Assembly (NCBI RefSeq): GCF_937960835.1
Contig: NZ_CALGPC010000014.1
Location: forward strand, 1-60,420
Reading direction: 5' to 3'
Source of the DNA: an uncultured Ferrovibrio sp.
GTDB lineage: Bacteria; Pseudomonadota; Alphaproteobacteria; Ferrovibrionales; Ferrovibrionaceae
Length of the DNA stretch: 60,420 nt
Every line of letters starts with the position of its first letter. The stretch's first letter is position 1. A program made the translations under genes and the position numbers. Shown one piece after another: positions 25,963-34,128 of the stretch. The notes beneath the pieces are model-generated. The model was not told the DNA's origin. It ran no database searches and saw only the letters and a program-made list of their open reading frames with translations.

Positions 25963-26280
25963 ATTTCCAGCCTCATCAGAGGCTTATCCAAACCGTAGCC
26001 GATATCGTAGCAGCACATTCGCCACGCCACTGCCACTTGCGTTCGTAGAGTCGGTGAAAGCTGATCTGCGGACCACGATTTGGTCACAATACAAGCACGC
26101 TTCACTCCCTAAGAGTTACCCCCACCGGCAGCGGGTACGCGCTCCGGTCAAAAAACGAAAAAACTGGTTCGTTTTCTCCGACTGGGGATGAGGTGCTGCA
26201 GAGGCAAATAATCCGCGGTTACGATCCGCCGCCCTCCAGACAACCATCATGCCCCGGCATATCCGCTCGGCGACGATGTC
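25963..26280. other. Intergenic region before the FkbH gene
   Basis: No gene is visible in these 318 bases. An inverted repeat AAAACGAA / TTCGTTTT (26152-26159, 26168-26175) with an 8-base spacer is the only clear structure. It could be a weak bidirectional terminator or an operator for the acyl-transfer module that starts about 100 bases further on. Confidence 0.45.
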
Positions 26281-28230
26281 GTGGGAGAAGCTTTGGCGAT
26301 GACTGTCATGTCGATGACCACTCCGTCCTGCCCTGACCTCTATTGGTTACCGGAGGCAGCCGATTTCGACGGCGCTTTACGCATGTTTCGGAATACCGAA
26401 CTGTCGGGCGAGGAAAACTGGGTCACTCTACAGACGCTTGCCAATTATCGCCTGGATTTCATGCAGACGCGGCGGCTGGACCGCGTCGTCTCTGACAAGA
26501 CAGGTTCACTACCGGGCAGCGTTCCACGACTTCGTCTCGCCATACTCGGCAGCAGCACGCTCGAACATCTCGCTCCCGCGATCCGCATCGGAGCCTTGCG
26601 GCGAGGGCTGCTCGTCGAGGTGCATGTGGCGCCTTTCGGCCAATGGCGGCAGCAGATTCTCGATCCGGCCTCCGCGCTTTATGCCTTTCAGCCCGATGCA
26701 GTCCTGCTGAGCCTCGACCATGCCGCACTGCTTCCCACGCTGCCGCTGAATGCGCCGCGTATAGATGTAGAGGCCGCGCTGGATGCGGCAGTCGATGAAC
26801 TGGCGCAGCTCTGGCATCTGCTGCGTGACCGCGCCAAGGCCGTGGTGATTCAGCAGACACAATGGATCGTGGCGCCCTCGCTGTTTGGCCATTTCGAGCG
26901 CACCGTTCCCGCCGCGCCGGCCGCAATTGCCACGCAATTCGATGCGCGCCTTACCGTGCGGGCTGCCGAGGAAGGAGCTTTGCTGCTGGATCTCCGGCAG
27001 GCGACTTCCGGAATCGGTGCCGAGCAGATCGGCGATCCGATGCTGTGGCATCACGCCAAACAGACCATCTCGCCCATGGCTGCGCCCTGGGTCGGCGACC
27101 ATATCGCCCGCATCCTGGCTGCACTGCGCGGCTTGTCCAAGAAGGTGGCGATCCTCGATCTCGACAACACGCTGTGGGGCGGCGTCATCGGCGATGACGG
27201 ACTGGATGGGGTGGTGCTGGGCCAGGGCAGCGGCACCGGCGAAGCCTATCTGACCTTCCAGCACTACCTGAAGGCATTGCGCAGCCGCGGCGTGCTTCTC
27301 GCCGTCAGTTCGAAGAACGAGCAGGCCATAGCGGAAGCTGCCTTCGATCAGCATCCGGAAATGGTGCTGCGGCGGGACGACTTTGCCGCCTTTGAGGCGA
27401 ATTGGAACGACAAGCCTTCAGCAGTGCGCCGTATTGCGAAGGATCTCGATTTGGGCCTCGATTCCTTCGTCTTCATCGACGACAACCCGGCTGAACGCGA
27501 TCTCATGCGGCGTACGTTGCCTGCCGTCTCCGTGCCCGAACTGCCGGAAGCGCCAGAGCTTTATGCCAAGTGCATCGCCGATGCAGGCTATTTCGAGGCT
27601 GTGTCCTTCTCCCTGGAAGACACCAAGCGGAACGATCAATACGCAGCCAACCGCGAACGGAAGCGGCGGCAATTCTCCGCCACCAATATGGAAGACTTTT
27701 TGCGCGATCTGCAGATGGTACTGACCGTCAGCGCCTTCCGGCAAGCCGATCTGCCGCGCATCACTCAGCTCATCAACAAGACGAACCAGTTCAACCTGAC
27801 CACCCGCCGCTATACCGAAGCAGAAGTTCGCGCCCTGATGGAGGATCCCTCGGTTCTTACCTATGCCTTCCGGCTGACAGATCGGTTCGGCGATAACGGC
27901 CTCACCAGCATCGTCATCGGACGCCGGGGGCCGGAACCAGGCAGCCTGGAACTGGATAGCTGGCTGATGAGCTGCCGCATCCTGGGACGCCGGGTCGAGA
28001 ATGCCGTGCTGCAGGTGATTGTCGAGGATGCGAAGGTAGCCGGCATAACGCAACTGATCGGCCGCTACCGGCCAACGCCGAAGAACGGTCTGGTGAAAGA
28101 CCACTACCCCAATCTTGGATTTTCGCTGCTTGAAGGTGCGACCGATCCTGGCGAAACCGCGTGGATTCTGCCTTTGGAGAATCTGTCATTGCCACCGGTC
28201 GATCACATCGCAGTCATGCGTGGGAGTTGA
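26281..28230 (+). CDS. FkbH-type HAD phosphatase/acyl loading protein
   Basis: About 649 residues. Residues 290-301 carry the HAD motif ILDLDNTLWGG with nucleophile Asp293 and Asp295; AVSSKNE and FIDDNPAER give motifs II and III. This is HAD subfamily IIIC, FkbH type, which dephosphorylates 1,3-bisphosphoglycerate and loads glyceryl on an acyl carrier protein. A C-terminal GNAT-like part (LINKTNQFNLTTRRYTEAEV to the end) completes the usual FkbH layout. The N-terminal 280 residues form a SGNH-like extension (LAILGSSTLEHLAPA). Start is taken as GTG 26281; ATG 26299 is equally possible. Its stop overlaps the ACP gene, so the pair works together. Confidence 0.88.
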   Translation: MGEALAMTVMSMTTPSCPDLYWLPEAADFDGALRMFRNTELSGEENWVTLQTLANYRLDFMQTRRLDRVVSDKTGSLPGSVPRLRLAILGSSTLEHLAPAIRIGALRRGLLVEVHVAPFGQWRQQILDPASALYAFQPDAVLLSLDHAALLPTLPLNAPRIDVEAALDAAVDELAQLWHLLRDRAKAVVIQQTQWIVAPSLFGHFERTVPAAPAAIATQFDARLTVRAAEEGALLLDLRQATSGIGAEQIGDPMLWHHAKQTISPMAAPWVGDHIARILAALRGLSKKVAILDLDNTLWGGVIGDDGLDGVVLGQGSGTGEAYLTFQHYLKALRSRGVLLAVSSKNEQAIAEAAFDQHPEMVLRRDDFAAFEANWNDKPSAVRRIAKDLDLGLDSFVFIDDNPAERDLMRRTLPAVSVPELPEAPELYAKCIADAGYFEAVSFSLEDTKRNDQYAANRERKRRQFSATNMEDFLRDLQMVLTVSAFRQADLPRITQLINKTNQFNLTTRRYTEAEVRALMEDPSVLTYAFRLTDRFGDNGLTSIVIGRRGPEPGSLELDSWLMSCRILGRRVENAVLQVIVEDAKVAGITQLIGRYRPTPKNGLVKDHYPNLGFSLLEGATDPGETAWILPLENLSLPPVDHIAVMRGS

Positions 28231-28232
28231 TG

Positions 28233-28481
28233 ATGGATAAACAGGAAATCTACGCCGCCTTGACTGACATCCTTCAGGATGTCTTCGACAATCCCGACAT
28301 CGTTGCCACGCCGGATTTATCGGCCAGCGACGTTCCGGAATGGGACTCGTTCAATCACATCAACATCGTTGTCGCATCCGAGATGCGGTTCGGAATCAAG
28401 TTCAAGACCGCGGAGATCGAAAGCCTTCGCAATGTCGGCGACTTCGTTGAGCTGATCGCCAGCAAACGCATCGCCGCCTGA
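28233..28481 (+). CDS. Acyl carrier protein
   Basis: An 82-residue protein with the phosphopantetheine attachment site EWDSFNHINIV, the serine being residue 39. IYAALTDILQDVF and FKTAEIESLRNVGDFVELI are the helices around it. The first ATG at 28230 overlaps the FkbH stop; I prefer the second ATG because GGGAG lies six bases before it. It would carry the acyl group made by the FkbH protein to the membrane transferase that follows 14 bases downstream. Confidence 0.9.
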   Translation: MDKQEIYAALTDILQDVFDNPDIVATPDLSASDVPEWDSFNHINIVVASEMRFGIKFKTAEIESLRNVGDFVELIASKRIAA

Positions 28482-28495
28482 CATCCGGGTCCATC

Positions 28496-30115
28496 ATGCT
28501 GTTCAGCGAACCGGTCTTTCTGTTTGCGTTTCTGCCTATCGTACTCTGCGGCTTTTTGCTGATCGCCCGGTTCCGGCGGCCGCAATGGGTCATGCTCTGG
28601 CTGATCGCGGCTTCCTTTTTCTTCTATGGCTGGTGGCGGGTGGATTTCGTTCCGCTGTTGGCCATCTCGATCCTCGTCAATTACGTGATCGGCCTGGCAT
28701 TGGGACGATGGCCGCAGCGCTGGCTGCTGATCCTCGGCATTTCGCTCAATCTGGCAGCGCTTGGCTGGTTCAAATACGCCGGCTTCTTTGCCGAAGCCAT
28801 CAACGATCTGGCCGGTTTGGGTGTGCCCGTTCCTCAGATCGTCCTCCCGCTGGCGATTTCCTTTTACACCTTCCAGCAGATCGCCTTTCTGGTTGACGCA
28901 CAGGCAGGAGCTGCGCGCGAGATCAGCCTACTGCGCTACACATTGTTTGTCTCATTTTTCCCGCAGCTGATTGCCGGTCCCATCGTTCATCATCGGGAGA
29001 TCCTGCAGCAATTCCTTAATCCGAAAACCTTCACGCCGCAGACCGACAATCTGATTCTGGGGCTCACCGCCTTCTCGATCGGTCTGTTCAAGAAGGTCGT
29101 CATTGCTGATCCTCTGGCGCCGATTGCCGCCTTGGCCTTTGGCCCTGCCGCCGATGGCATTACGCCTGGTGCAATCGAGGCCTGGCTTGGTGCCGTCGCA
29201 TTCTCGCTGCAAATGTATTTTGATTTTTCCGGCTATTCCGACATGGCCATCGGACTGGGACTCATGTTCGGTATCCGGCTGCCAGTGAATTTCTTTTCGC
29301 CGTACAAATCCTGCAGCATCATCGAATTCTGGTCGCGCTGGCATATGACGCTGACCCGTTTTCTCACGGCCTATATCTACAATCCCATCGTGATGTCCCT
29401 GACGCGCCGCCGTGTTGCGGCAGGCAAACCGCTGCTGCGCCGCTCCAAGCCCGCATTCGAGCCTTTCGTGGTCCTGGTGGCGGTGCCGACCTTCATTACC
29501 TTCTTTCTGTCGGGCATTTGGCACGGCGCGGGCTGGCAGTTCATCGCCTTCGGATTGCTGCACGCCTTCTACATGATCATCAACCATGGCTGGCGCGCGC
29601 TGCGGCAGCACTGGCGGTTTGACCTTGGCCCGGCCTGGCTGGGCCGCATCGCCGGCGTTGGCCTGACCTTTCTTGCCGTCACCCTCGCCCTGGTCTTCTT
29701 CAAGGCCAATAGCCTGGAGCATGCCTATACGGTTGTGAGGGGGATGATCGGTCTTGGCGATTATACGCAGATGATGCCGACCATTGGCGGCCGTGATGCC
29801 GCTGAGATGAGCATCCTCGAATATGTGCTCTGGCGCTTGGCCTCGCCGCAAGGCGCCTTGATCGCGGTGTCTCTGGGTATCGTGTGGCTGCTGCCCAACA
29901 CTATTCAGTATCTCGAGATCATCCCAAAGGCGGCGGCCCGTCTCGCTTCGCTGGCAGATACCACGCGCTCGCTTCTGCCATCGCTCCGCTGGCAAACCGT
30001 TTTAGCGGCTCGGGGCGGCCTGGTGGAAGGCGGCATTATCGGCGCGCTTTTGGCGATAGCGCTGTTACGCGCTGCCTCGGTGGCACCGTCGGAGTTCCTC
30101 TACTTCACCTTTTAA
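28496..30115 (+). CDS. MBOAT-family membrane O-acyltransferase (AlgI/DltB type)
   Basis: About 539 residues with roughly ten or more membrane helices. Family marks are MLFSEPVFLFAFLPIVL at the N-terminus, FKYAGFF, LPLAISFYTFQQIAFLVD, FFPQLIAGPI, YFDFSGYSDMAIGLGLMFGI, FWSRWHMTLTRFL and FFLSGIWHGAGW, whose histidine is the conserved catalytic one. AlgI and DltB move acetyl or D-alanyl groups across or onto extracytoplasmic polymers. Here the donor is likely the acyl-ACP encoded upstream. The acceptor, probably a surface polysaccharide, is not identified in the window. Confidence 0.92.
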   Translation: MLFSEPVFLFAFLPIVLCGFLLIARFRRPQWVMLWLIAASFFFYGWWRVDFVPLLAISILVNYVIGLALGRWPQRWLLILGISLNLAALGWFKYAGFFAEAINDLAGLGVPVPQIVLPLAISFYTFQQIAFLVDAQAGAAREISLLRYTLFVSFFPQLIAGPIVHHREILQQFLNPKTFTPQTDNLILGLTAFSIGLFKKVVIADPLAPIAALAFGPAADGITPGAIEAWLGAVAFSLQMYFDFSGYSDMAIGLGLMFGIRLPVNFFSPYKSCSIIEFWSRWHMTLTRFLTAYIYNPIVMSLTRRRVAAGKPLLRRSKPAFEPFVVLVAVPTFITFFLSGIWHGAGWQFIAFGLLHAFYMIINHGWRALRQHWRFDLGPAWLGRIAGVGLTFLAVTLALVFFKANSLEHAYTVVRGMIGLGDYTQMMPTIGGRDAAEMSILEYVLWRLASPQGALIAVSLGIVWLLPNTIQYLEIIPKAAARLASLADTTRSLLPSLRWQTVLAARGGLVEGGIIGALLAIALLRAASVAPSEFLYFTF

Positions 30116-30145
30116 AGGGGGAAGGCTCGGGTTTGCGCTAATCGC

Positions 30146-30637
30146 CTAGCGACGCGCGTTCGGGCTCCGGGGCGGCGCTATGCCGCTGCCAGCGGCCGGC
30201 GAGACTGTCATGTCGACTTTCGAGCCATACAATGTACTGCGCAGAATCAGGATCGACGCCACCCGGTCGCCCGCACCCGACAGATAGGTAAGCTGGCTGG
30301 TCTCGGCGCGCACCACCGCAACTTCCGACCAGCCGTGATTGGTCATCTCACGGCGGATGAAGTCGAACATGTCATCAGCCGAGGACCGCACACTGTAAGA
30401 AAGACGGCCGATCCACCGGTCACCCTCGCCTAGGATGATCGTCCTGTCGGCATCCAGGGAATAGCCTTCTGGCAAAGCGATGCCGGAAATTTGAGGCGGA
30501 GGACCGCCGCGGGAGGAGTTGTCGGTGGTTGCGCCTGAGCTGGCGAGATTCATGTTTTGGCATCCCGCGAGCACGAAGCCCGTCAGCGCCACTCCAAGCC
30601 AGCTTTTGGTAAGCCCCCGCAGAATCACACCCAACAT
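30146..30637 (-). CDS. Small putative lipoprotein, unknown function
   Basis: About 163 residues. The N-terminus ends in VLAGC, a good lipobox, so cleavage and lipidation at that cysteine are expected. The mature part contains DADRTIILGEGDRWIGRLSY and a helix DDMFDFIRREMTNHGWSEV followed by a short beta stretch. This resembles small envelope proteins of unknown function. It converges with the MBOAT gene (30 bases apart) and is divergent from the SDR operon. Confidence 0.7.
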   Translation of the reverse strand: MLGVILRGLTKSWLGVALTGFVLAGCQNMNLASSGATTDNSSRGGPPPQISGIALPEGYSLDADRTIILGEGDRWIGRLSYSVRSSADDMFDFIRREMTNHGWSEVAVVRAETSQLTYLSGAGDRVASILILRSTLYGSKVDMTVSPAAGSGIAPPRSPNARR

Positions 30638-30707
30638 CCCCCACTCGAATCACTTTGGGGTTATTTACCATACTTGATCCTGCAAGTCGCCTTCACATGT
30701 CTTGGGC

Positions 30708-30742
30708 TTGTCACCTCCACCCATATATTTTATACTTAAAAT
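30708..30742 (+). promoter_or_regulatory. Sigma-70 promoter of the SDR operon with overlapping dyad
   Basis: TTGTCA (30708-30713), a 17-base spacer and TATACT (30731-30736) form a near-consensus promoter. A perfect dyad ATTTTA-TACT-TAAAAT (30727-30742) covers the -10 box, so a repressor binding there would block transcription. The MarR protein encoded as second gene is the obvious candidate. The ribosome site GGAGGGT follows at 30749. Confidence 0.7.
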
Positions 30743-30760
30743 AATTGGCGGAGGGTCAGC

Positions 30761-31594
30761 GTGGCGGCAGTGCCCAGTCAGCACATCTCAACGGCAGCGG
30801 AACACATATCCCGTCCGACGCTGCACGGTCGCCATGTCCTCATCACCGGCGCCAGCAAAGGCATCGGCTGGGCGATCGCTCAAGCCTTCGCGGCCTGCGG
30901 CGCGACACTCAGCCTGACCGCCCGCGACCATACTCTTTTGGAAAAACGCCGCACACAACTGAGTGCAGATCATGATGCGGCCTGCTCGATCTTTCAGGCA
31001 GATCTGACTGATGCTGCTGCGGCTGCCGCCATGGTCTCCAAGGCTGCGGCACGGCATGGTCCCGTAGACATCCTCGTCAACAATGCAGGTTCGGGCCTCA
31101 GCCAGCCTTTTGCGAAGATGACGGACGCGCATTGGGGCGAGATGCTCGCCACCAACTTGACCAGCGTCTTTCAAGTTACGCGTGCTGCCATCGAAGGCAT
31201 GCTGCAACGCAATGATGGCCGGATCATCAATATCGCCTCCACGGCAGGATTGACAGGATATGCCTATGTTGCTGCCTACTGCGCCGCCAAACATGGCGTG
31301 GTCGGCTTCACACGGGCCTTGGCGCGCGAATACGCCAAGACCGGCATCACCGTGAATGCTATCTGCCCCGGCTATGTCGATACCGACATGACCACCAACA
31401 CCATCGAAACAATCGTGAGGAAAACTGGCCGCAGCGCCGAAGAAGCACAGGCGGAATTGGCCAGGAACAACCCGCAAGGCCGCCTGATCCAGCCGGAGGA
31501 AGTCGCTGAGACTGCGTTATGGCTGGCCAGTCCGGCTGCGAGATCAATCACCGGGCAGTGCATTGCCGTTGCCGGTGGAGAGGTCATGTCATGA
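30761..31594 (+). CDS. Short-chain dehydrogenase, probable 3-hydroxyacyl-CoA dehydrogenase
   Basis: About 277 residues with NAD(P)-binding TGASKGIGWAI (about 29-39), NNAG, the catalytic Ser in NIASTAGLTG and YCAAKHG (Tyr-x3-Lys). Start is GTG 30761, five bases after GGAGGGT. As first gene of a CoA-ester operon with two hydratases and an acyl-CoA dehydrogenase, it most likely oxidises the 3-hydroxyacyl-CoA of the beta-oxidation-like steps. The MarR gene starts inside its stop (ATGA). Confidence 0.87.
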   Translation: MAAVPSQHISTAAEHISRPTLHGRHVLITGASKGIGWAIAQAFAACGATLSLTARDHTLLEKRRTQLSADHDAACSIFQADLTDAAAAAAMVSKAAARHGPVDILVNNAGSGLSQPFAKMTDAHWGEMLATNLTSVFQVTRAAIEGMLQRNDGRIINIASTAGLTGYAYVAAYCAAKHGVVGFTRALAREYAKTGITVNAICPGYVDTDMTTNTIETIVRKTGRSAEEAQAELARNNPQGRLIQPEEVAETALWLASPAARSITGQCIAVAGGEVMS

Positions 31595-32112
31595 GTGAAA
31601 TACGTCAACCCTTGCCGGCAAATGACCGCGAGACAGCGGCCAGTCGCGACGACAAGCTGGAATTGCGGCTGTGGCTGCGCCTTCTGACCTGTTCCAGCCT
31701 GATCGAGCGGAATGTCCGGGCGTCGCTGCGGGAGAAATTCGACACCACCCTGCCCCGCTTTGATTTGCTGGCGCAGCTCGACCGTGCTCCGGATGGACTG
31801 ACCATGAGCGAACTCAGCGCCCGCATGATGGTTTCCAACGGCAATATCACCGGACTGACGGATAGGCTGGTGGAAGAAGGCCTGGTCAAGCGCACGCAAT
31901 CCGCCCGCGACCGGCGCAGCAGTCACGTCAGCCTTACCCCGGCCGGCAAGAAGGCCTTCGATGCGATGACGCCGGAACACGAGGGCTGGATTGACGAGAT
32001 GATGGCGGGCCTCAGCCGCCAGGAGATGCAGCAGCTGTTCCAGCTGCTCGGCAAGCTCAAAGCCTCGGTCCTGCACAATGCCGCGGCGCATCATCAGGGA
32101 GAGGGAACGTGA
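31591..32112 (+). CDS. MarR-family regulator of the CoA-ester operon
   Basis: About 173 residues from ATG 31591. The DNA-binding part reads LTMSELSARMMVSNGNITGLTDRLVEEGLV and the wing RTQSARDRRSSHVSLTPAGKKA. The upstream part LTCSSLIERNVRASLREKF is typical of MarR regulators of aromatic-acid operons, many of which bind aryl-CoA esters. It overlaps both neighbours by four bases, so it is made in proportion to the enzymes and likely controls the promoter before the SDR gene. Confidence 0.88.
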   Translation: MSEIRQPLPANDRETAASRDDKLELRLWLRLLTCSSLIERNVRASLREKFDTTLPRFDLLAQLDRAPDGLTMSELSARMMVSNGNITGLTDRLVEEGLVKRTQSARDRRSSHVSLTPAGKKAFDAMTPEHEGWIDEMMAGLSRQEMQQLFQLLGKLKASVLHNAAAHHQGEGT

Positions 32113-32933
32113 CCCTGGGCAAGAACTTCAAGCCGCAGCATTTCGGCTGGGCGGTTGATGGCAAAGTCGCCACCATCACGCTCAACCGGCCCGATCGCAA
32201 GAATCCCCTCACCTTCGCCTCTTATGCCGAACTGCGCGACACCTTCTGTGCACTCAATCATGTCAGCGACGTCAAGACCGTCGTGATCACCGGCGAAGGC
32301 GGCAACTTCTGCTCCGGCGGCGACGTGCATGAAATCATTGGCCCGCTGGTGAAGATGAAGGATGCCGGCGACATGCAGGGCCTGCTCGCATTCACCCGCA
32401 TGACCGGCGATCTGGTCAAGGCCATGCGCCACTGCCCGCAACCCATCATTGCGGCGGTCGATGGCGTCTGCGCTGGCGCCGGCGCTATTCTTGCCATGGC
32501 CTCAGATCTGCGCCTTGCCACGCCCCGCACCAAGACGGCGTTCCTGTTCGTTCGCGTCGGTCTGGCTGGCGCCGATATGGGCGCGTGCAACATCCTGCCG
32601 CGCATCATCGGTTCCGGCCGTGCCGCCGAACTGCTTTATACCGGCCGCAGCATGAGCGCAGAGGAAGGCGAACGCTGGGGCTTCTACAACCGCCTCGTTG
32701 CACCTGAGCAGGTACTGGCCGAAGCACTGGCGCTGGCAAAGGAACTGGCGGATGGCCCGACTTTCGCTCATCGTATCACCAAGACCTGCCTGCATCAGGA
32801 ATGGTCGATGGATCTGGATGCCGCCATCGAAGCGGAAGCCCAAGCGCAGGCCATTTGCATGCAAACGCAGGATTTTGCCCGCGCCTACCACGCTTTTGTG
32901 GCGAAGCAGAAACCGGTCTTCGAGGGGAATTGA
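32109..32933 (+). CDS. Enoyl-CoA hydratase family protein
   Basis: About 274 residues, starting at a GTG that overlaps the MarR stop (GTGA). Crotonase-fold marks are VATITLNRPDRKN, the oxyanion-hole segments GNFCSGGDVHEI and DGVCAGAGAILAMASDLRLA, and FLFVRVGLAGADMGACNILPRIIG. It should hydrate a cyclic or linear enoyl-CoA in the pathway. It is one of two hydratases in this locus, the other lying at 43.5 kb. Confidence 0.88.
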   Translation: MTLGKNFKPQHFGWAVDGKVATITLNRPDRKNPLTFASYAELRDTFCALNHVSDVKTVVITGEGGNFCSGGDVHEIIGPLVKMKDAGDMQGLLAFTRMTGDLVKAMRHCPQPIIAAVDGVCAGAGAILAMASDLRLATPRTKTAFLFVRVGLAGADMGACNILPRIIGSGRAAELLYTGRSMSAEEGERWGFYNRLVAPEQVLAEALALAKELADGPTFAHRITKTCLHQEWSMDLDAAIEAEAQAQAICMQTQDFARAYHAFVAKQKPVFEGN

Positions 32934-32934
32934 G

Positions 32935-34128
32935 ATGCCGGACCGCAGCTATCTGGCCTGGCCCTTCTTCGAAGATCGCCACCGCGATCTTTCAAGCCGG
33001 CTTTGGACCTGGGCTAGGAAGCATGCTGCGCATCACGACGAGAGTGATGATATCGATGCCACCTGCCGCCAGTTCGTGCGCCAGCTTGGTCAGGATGGCT
33101 TTCTGGGCCTGACGGTGCCAAAGGATGGCGGCGGGCTTTATGACAGGCTGGATGTGCGCAGCCTAGCGCTGGCGCGTGAAATCCTCGCCTATCATCACGG
33201 GCTGGCGGATTTCAGTTTTGTTATGCAGGGCCTTGGCTCGGGTCCGATCAGCCTGTTCGGCACGCCAGAGCAGAAACAACGCTGGCTGCCCGGTGTTGCC
33301 AAAGGCGAGAAGATTGCGGCCCTGTCCATGTCGGAACCCGAGGCCGGCTCGGATGTCGCTAATATCAGCACCGTCGCCGTGCCGGATGGGCAGGGCTACC
33401 GCCTCAATGGCGTGAAGACCTGGATCTCCAATGGCGGCATCGCCGACCAGTATACGGTGATCGCGCGCCTGGGCGATACACCCGGTGCGAAGGGCCTTGC
33501 CGTATTCGTAGTGGAGGCCGGAACACCGGGCTTCAGCGTTCCTGAACGGATCGACGTGATCGCGCCGCATCCGCTCGGCCGCCTCGAATTCAAGGATTGC
33601 GCCGTGCCTGCCGGCAACCTGATCGGTAAGCCCGGCGAAGGCTTCAAGATCGCCATGAGCAATCTGGATGTCTTCCGCTCCACGGTGGGTGCTGCTGCTC
33701 TGGGCTTCGCGCGCCGCGCTTTGGACGAGGCGCTGCATCGCGTGCATGAACGCAAAGTCTTCAACCAGAAACTCGCCGACTATCAACTCACCCAGGCCAA
33801 GATCGCCGACATGGCAACCGAGATCGATGCCGCGGCCCTGCTGATCTATCGTGCCGCCTGGACCAAGGACATGGGAGCTACCCGCGTCACCCGCGAGGCA
33901 TCCATGGCCAAGATGTATGCCACCGAGGCCGCTCAACGCGTCATCGACGCCGCCGTGCAACTCTGGGGCGGCCTCGGCGTAACCAAGGGCTACATGGTGG
34001 AAAGTCTGTATCGCGAGATACGCGCGCTCCGCATCTACGAAGGCACTACCGAGATCAACAAGCTGGTGATCGCCGGGCAGACCTACGCAGCCTATGCAGC
34101 GGAAGAAACAGCGAAGGCAGCCGGATGA
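32935..34128 (+). CDS. Acyl-CoA dehydrogenase
   Basis: About 398 residues from ATG 32935, preceded by GAGGGGA. FAD-binding blocks MSEPEAGSDVANIST and LNGVKTWISNGGIADQY are clear, and IYEGTTEINKLVIAGQ carries the conserved YEGT glutamate that acts as catalytic base. It introduces an alpha-beta double bond in the CoA ester. A much longer reading from 32698 runs in another frame over the hydratase gene and is not real. The stop overlaps the next gene by four bases. Confidence 0.92.
   Translation: MPDRSYLAWPFFEDRHRDLSSRLWTWARKHAAHHDESDDIDATCRQFVRQLGQDGFLGLTVPKDGGGLYDRLDVRSLALAREILAYHHGLADFSFVMQGLGSGPISLFGTPEQKQRWLPGVAKGEKIAALSMSEPEAGSDVANISTVAVPDGQGYRLNGVKTWISNGGIADQYTVIARLGDTPGAKGLAVFVVEAGTPGFSVPERIDVIAPHPLGRLEFKDCAVPAGNLIGKPGEGFKIAMSNLDVFRSTVGAAALGFARRALDEALHRVHERKVFNQKLADYQLTQAKIADMATEIDAAALLIYRAAWTKDMGATRVTREASMAKMYATEAAQRVIDAAVQLWGGLGVTKGYMVESLYREIRALRIYEGTTEINKLVIAGQTYAAYAAEETAKAAG

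Noticed and set aside
26152..26175. Rho-independent terminator after the Lrp-domain gene
   Set aside because: The stem is A/T-only apart from one C-G pair and lies 190 bases after the stop; kept only as an unassigned inverted repeat.
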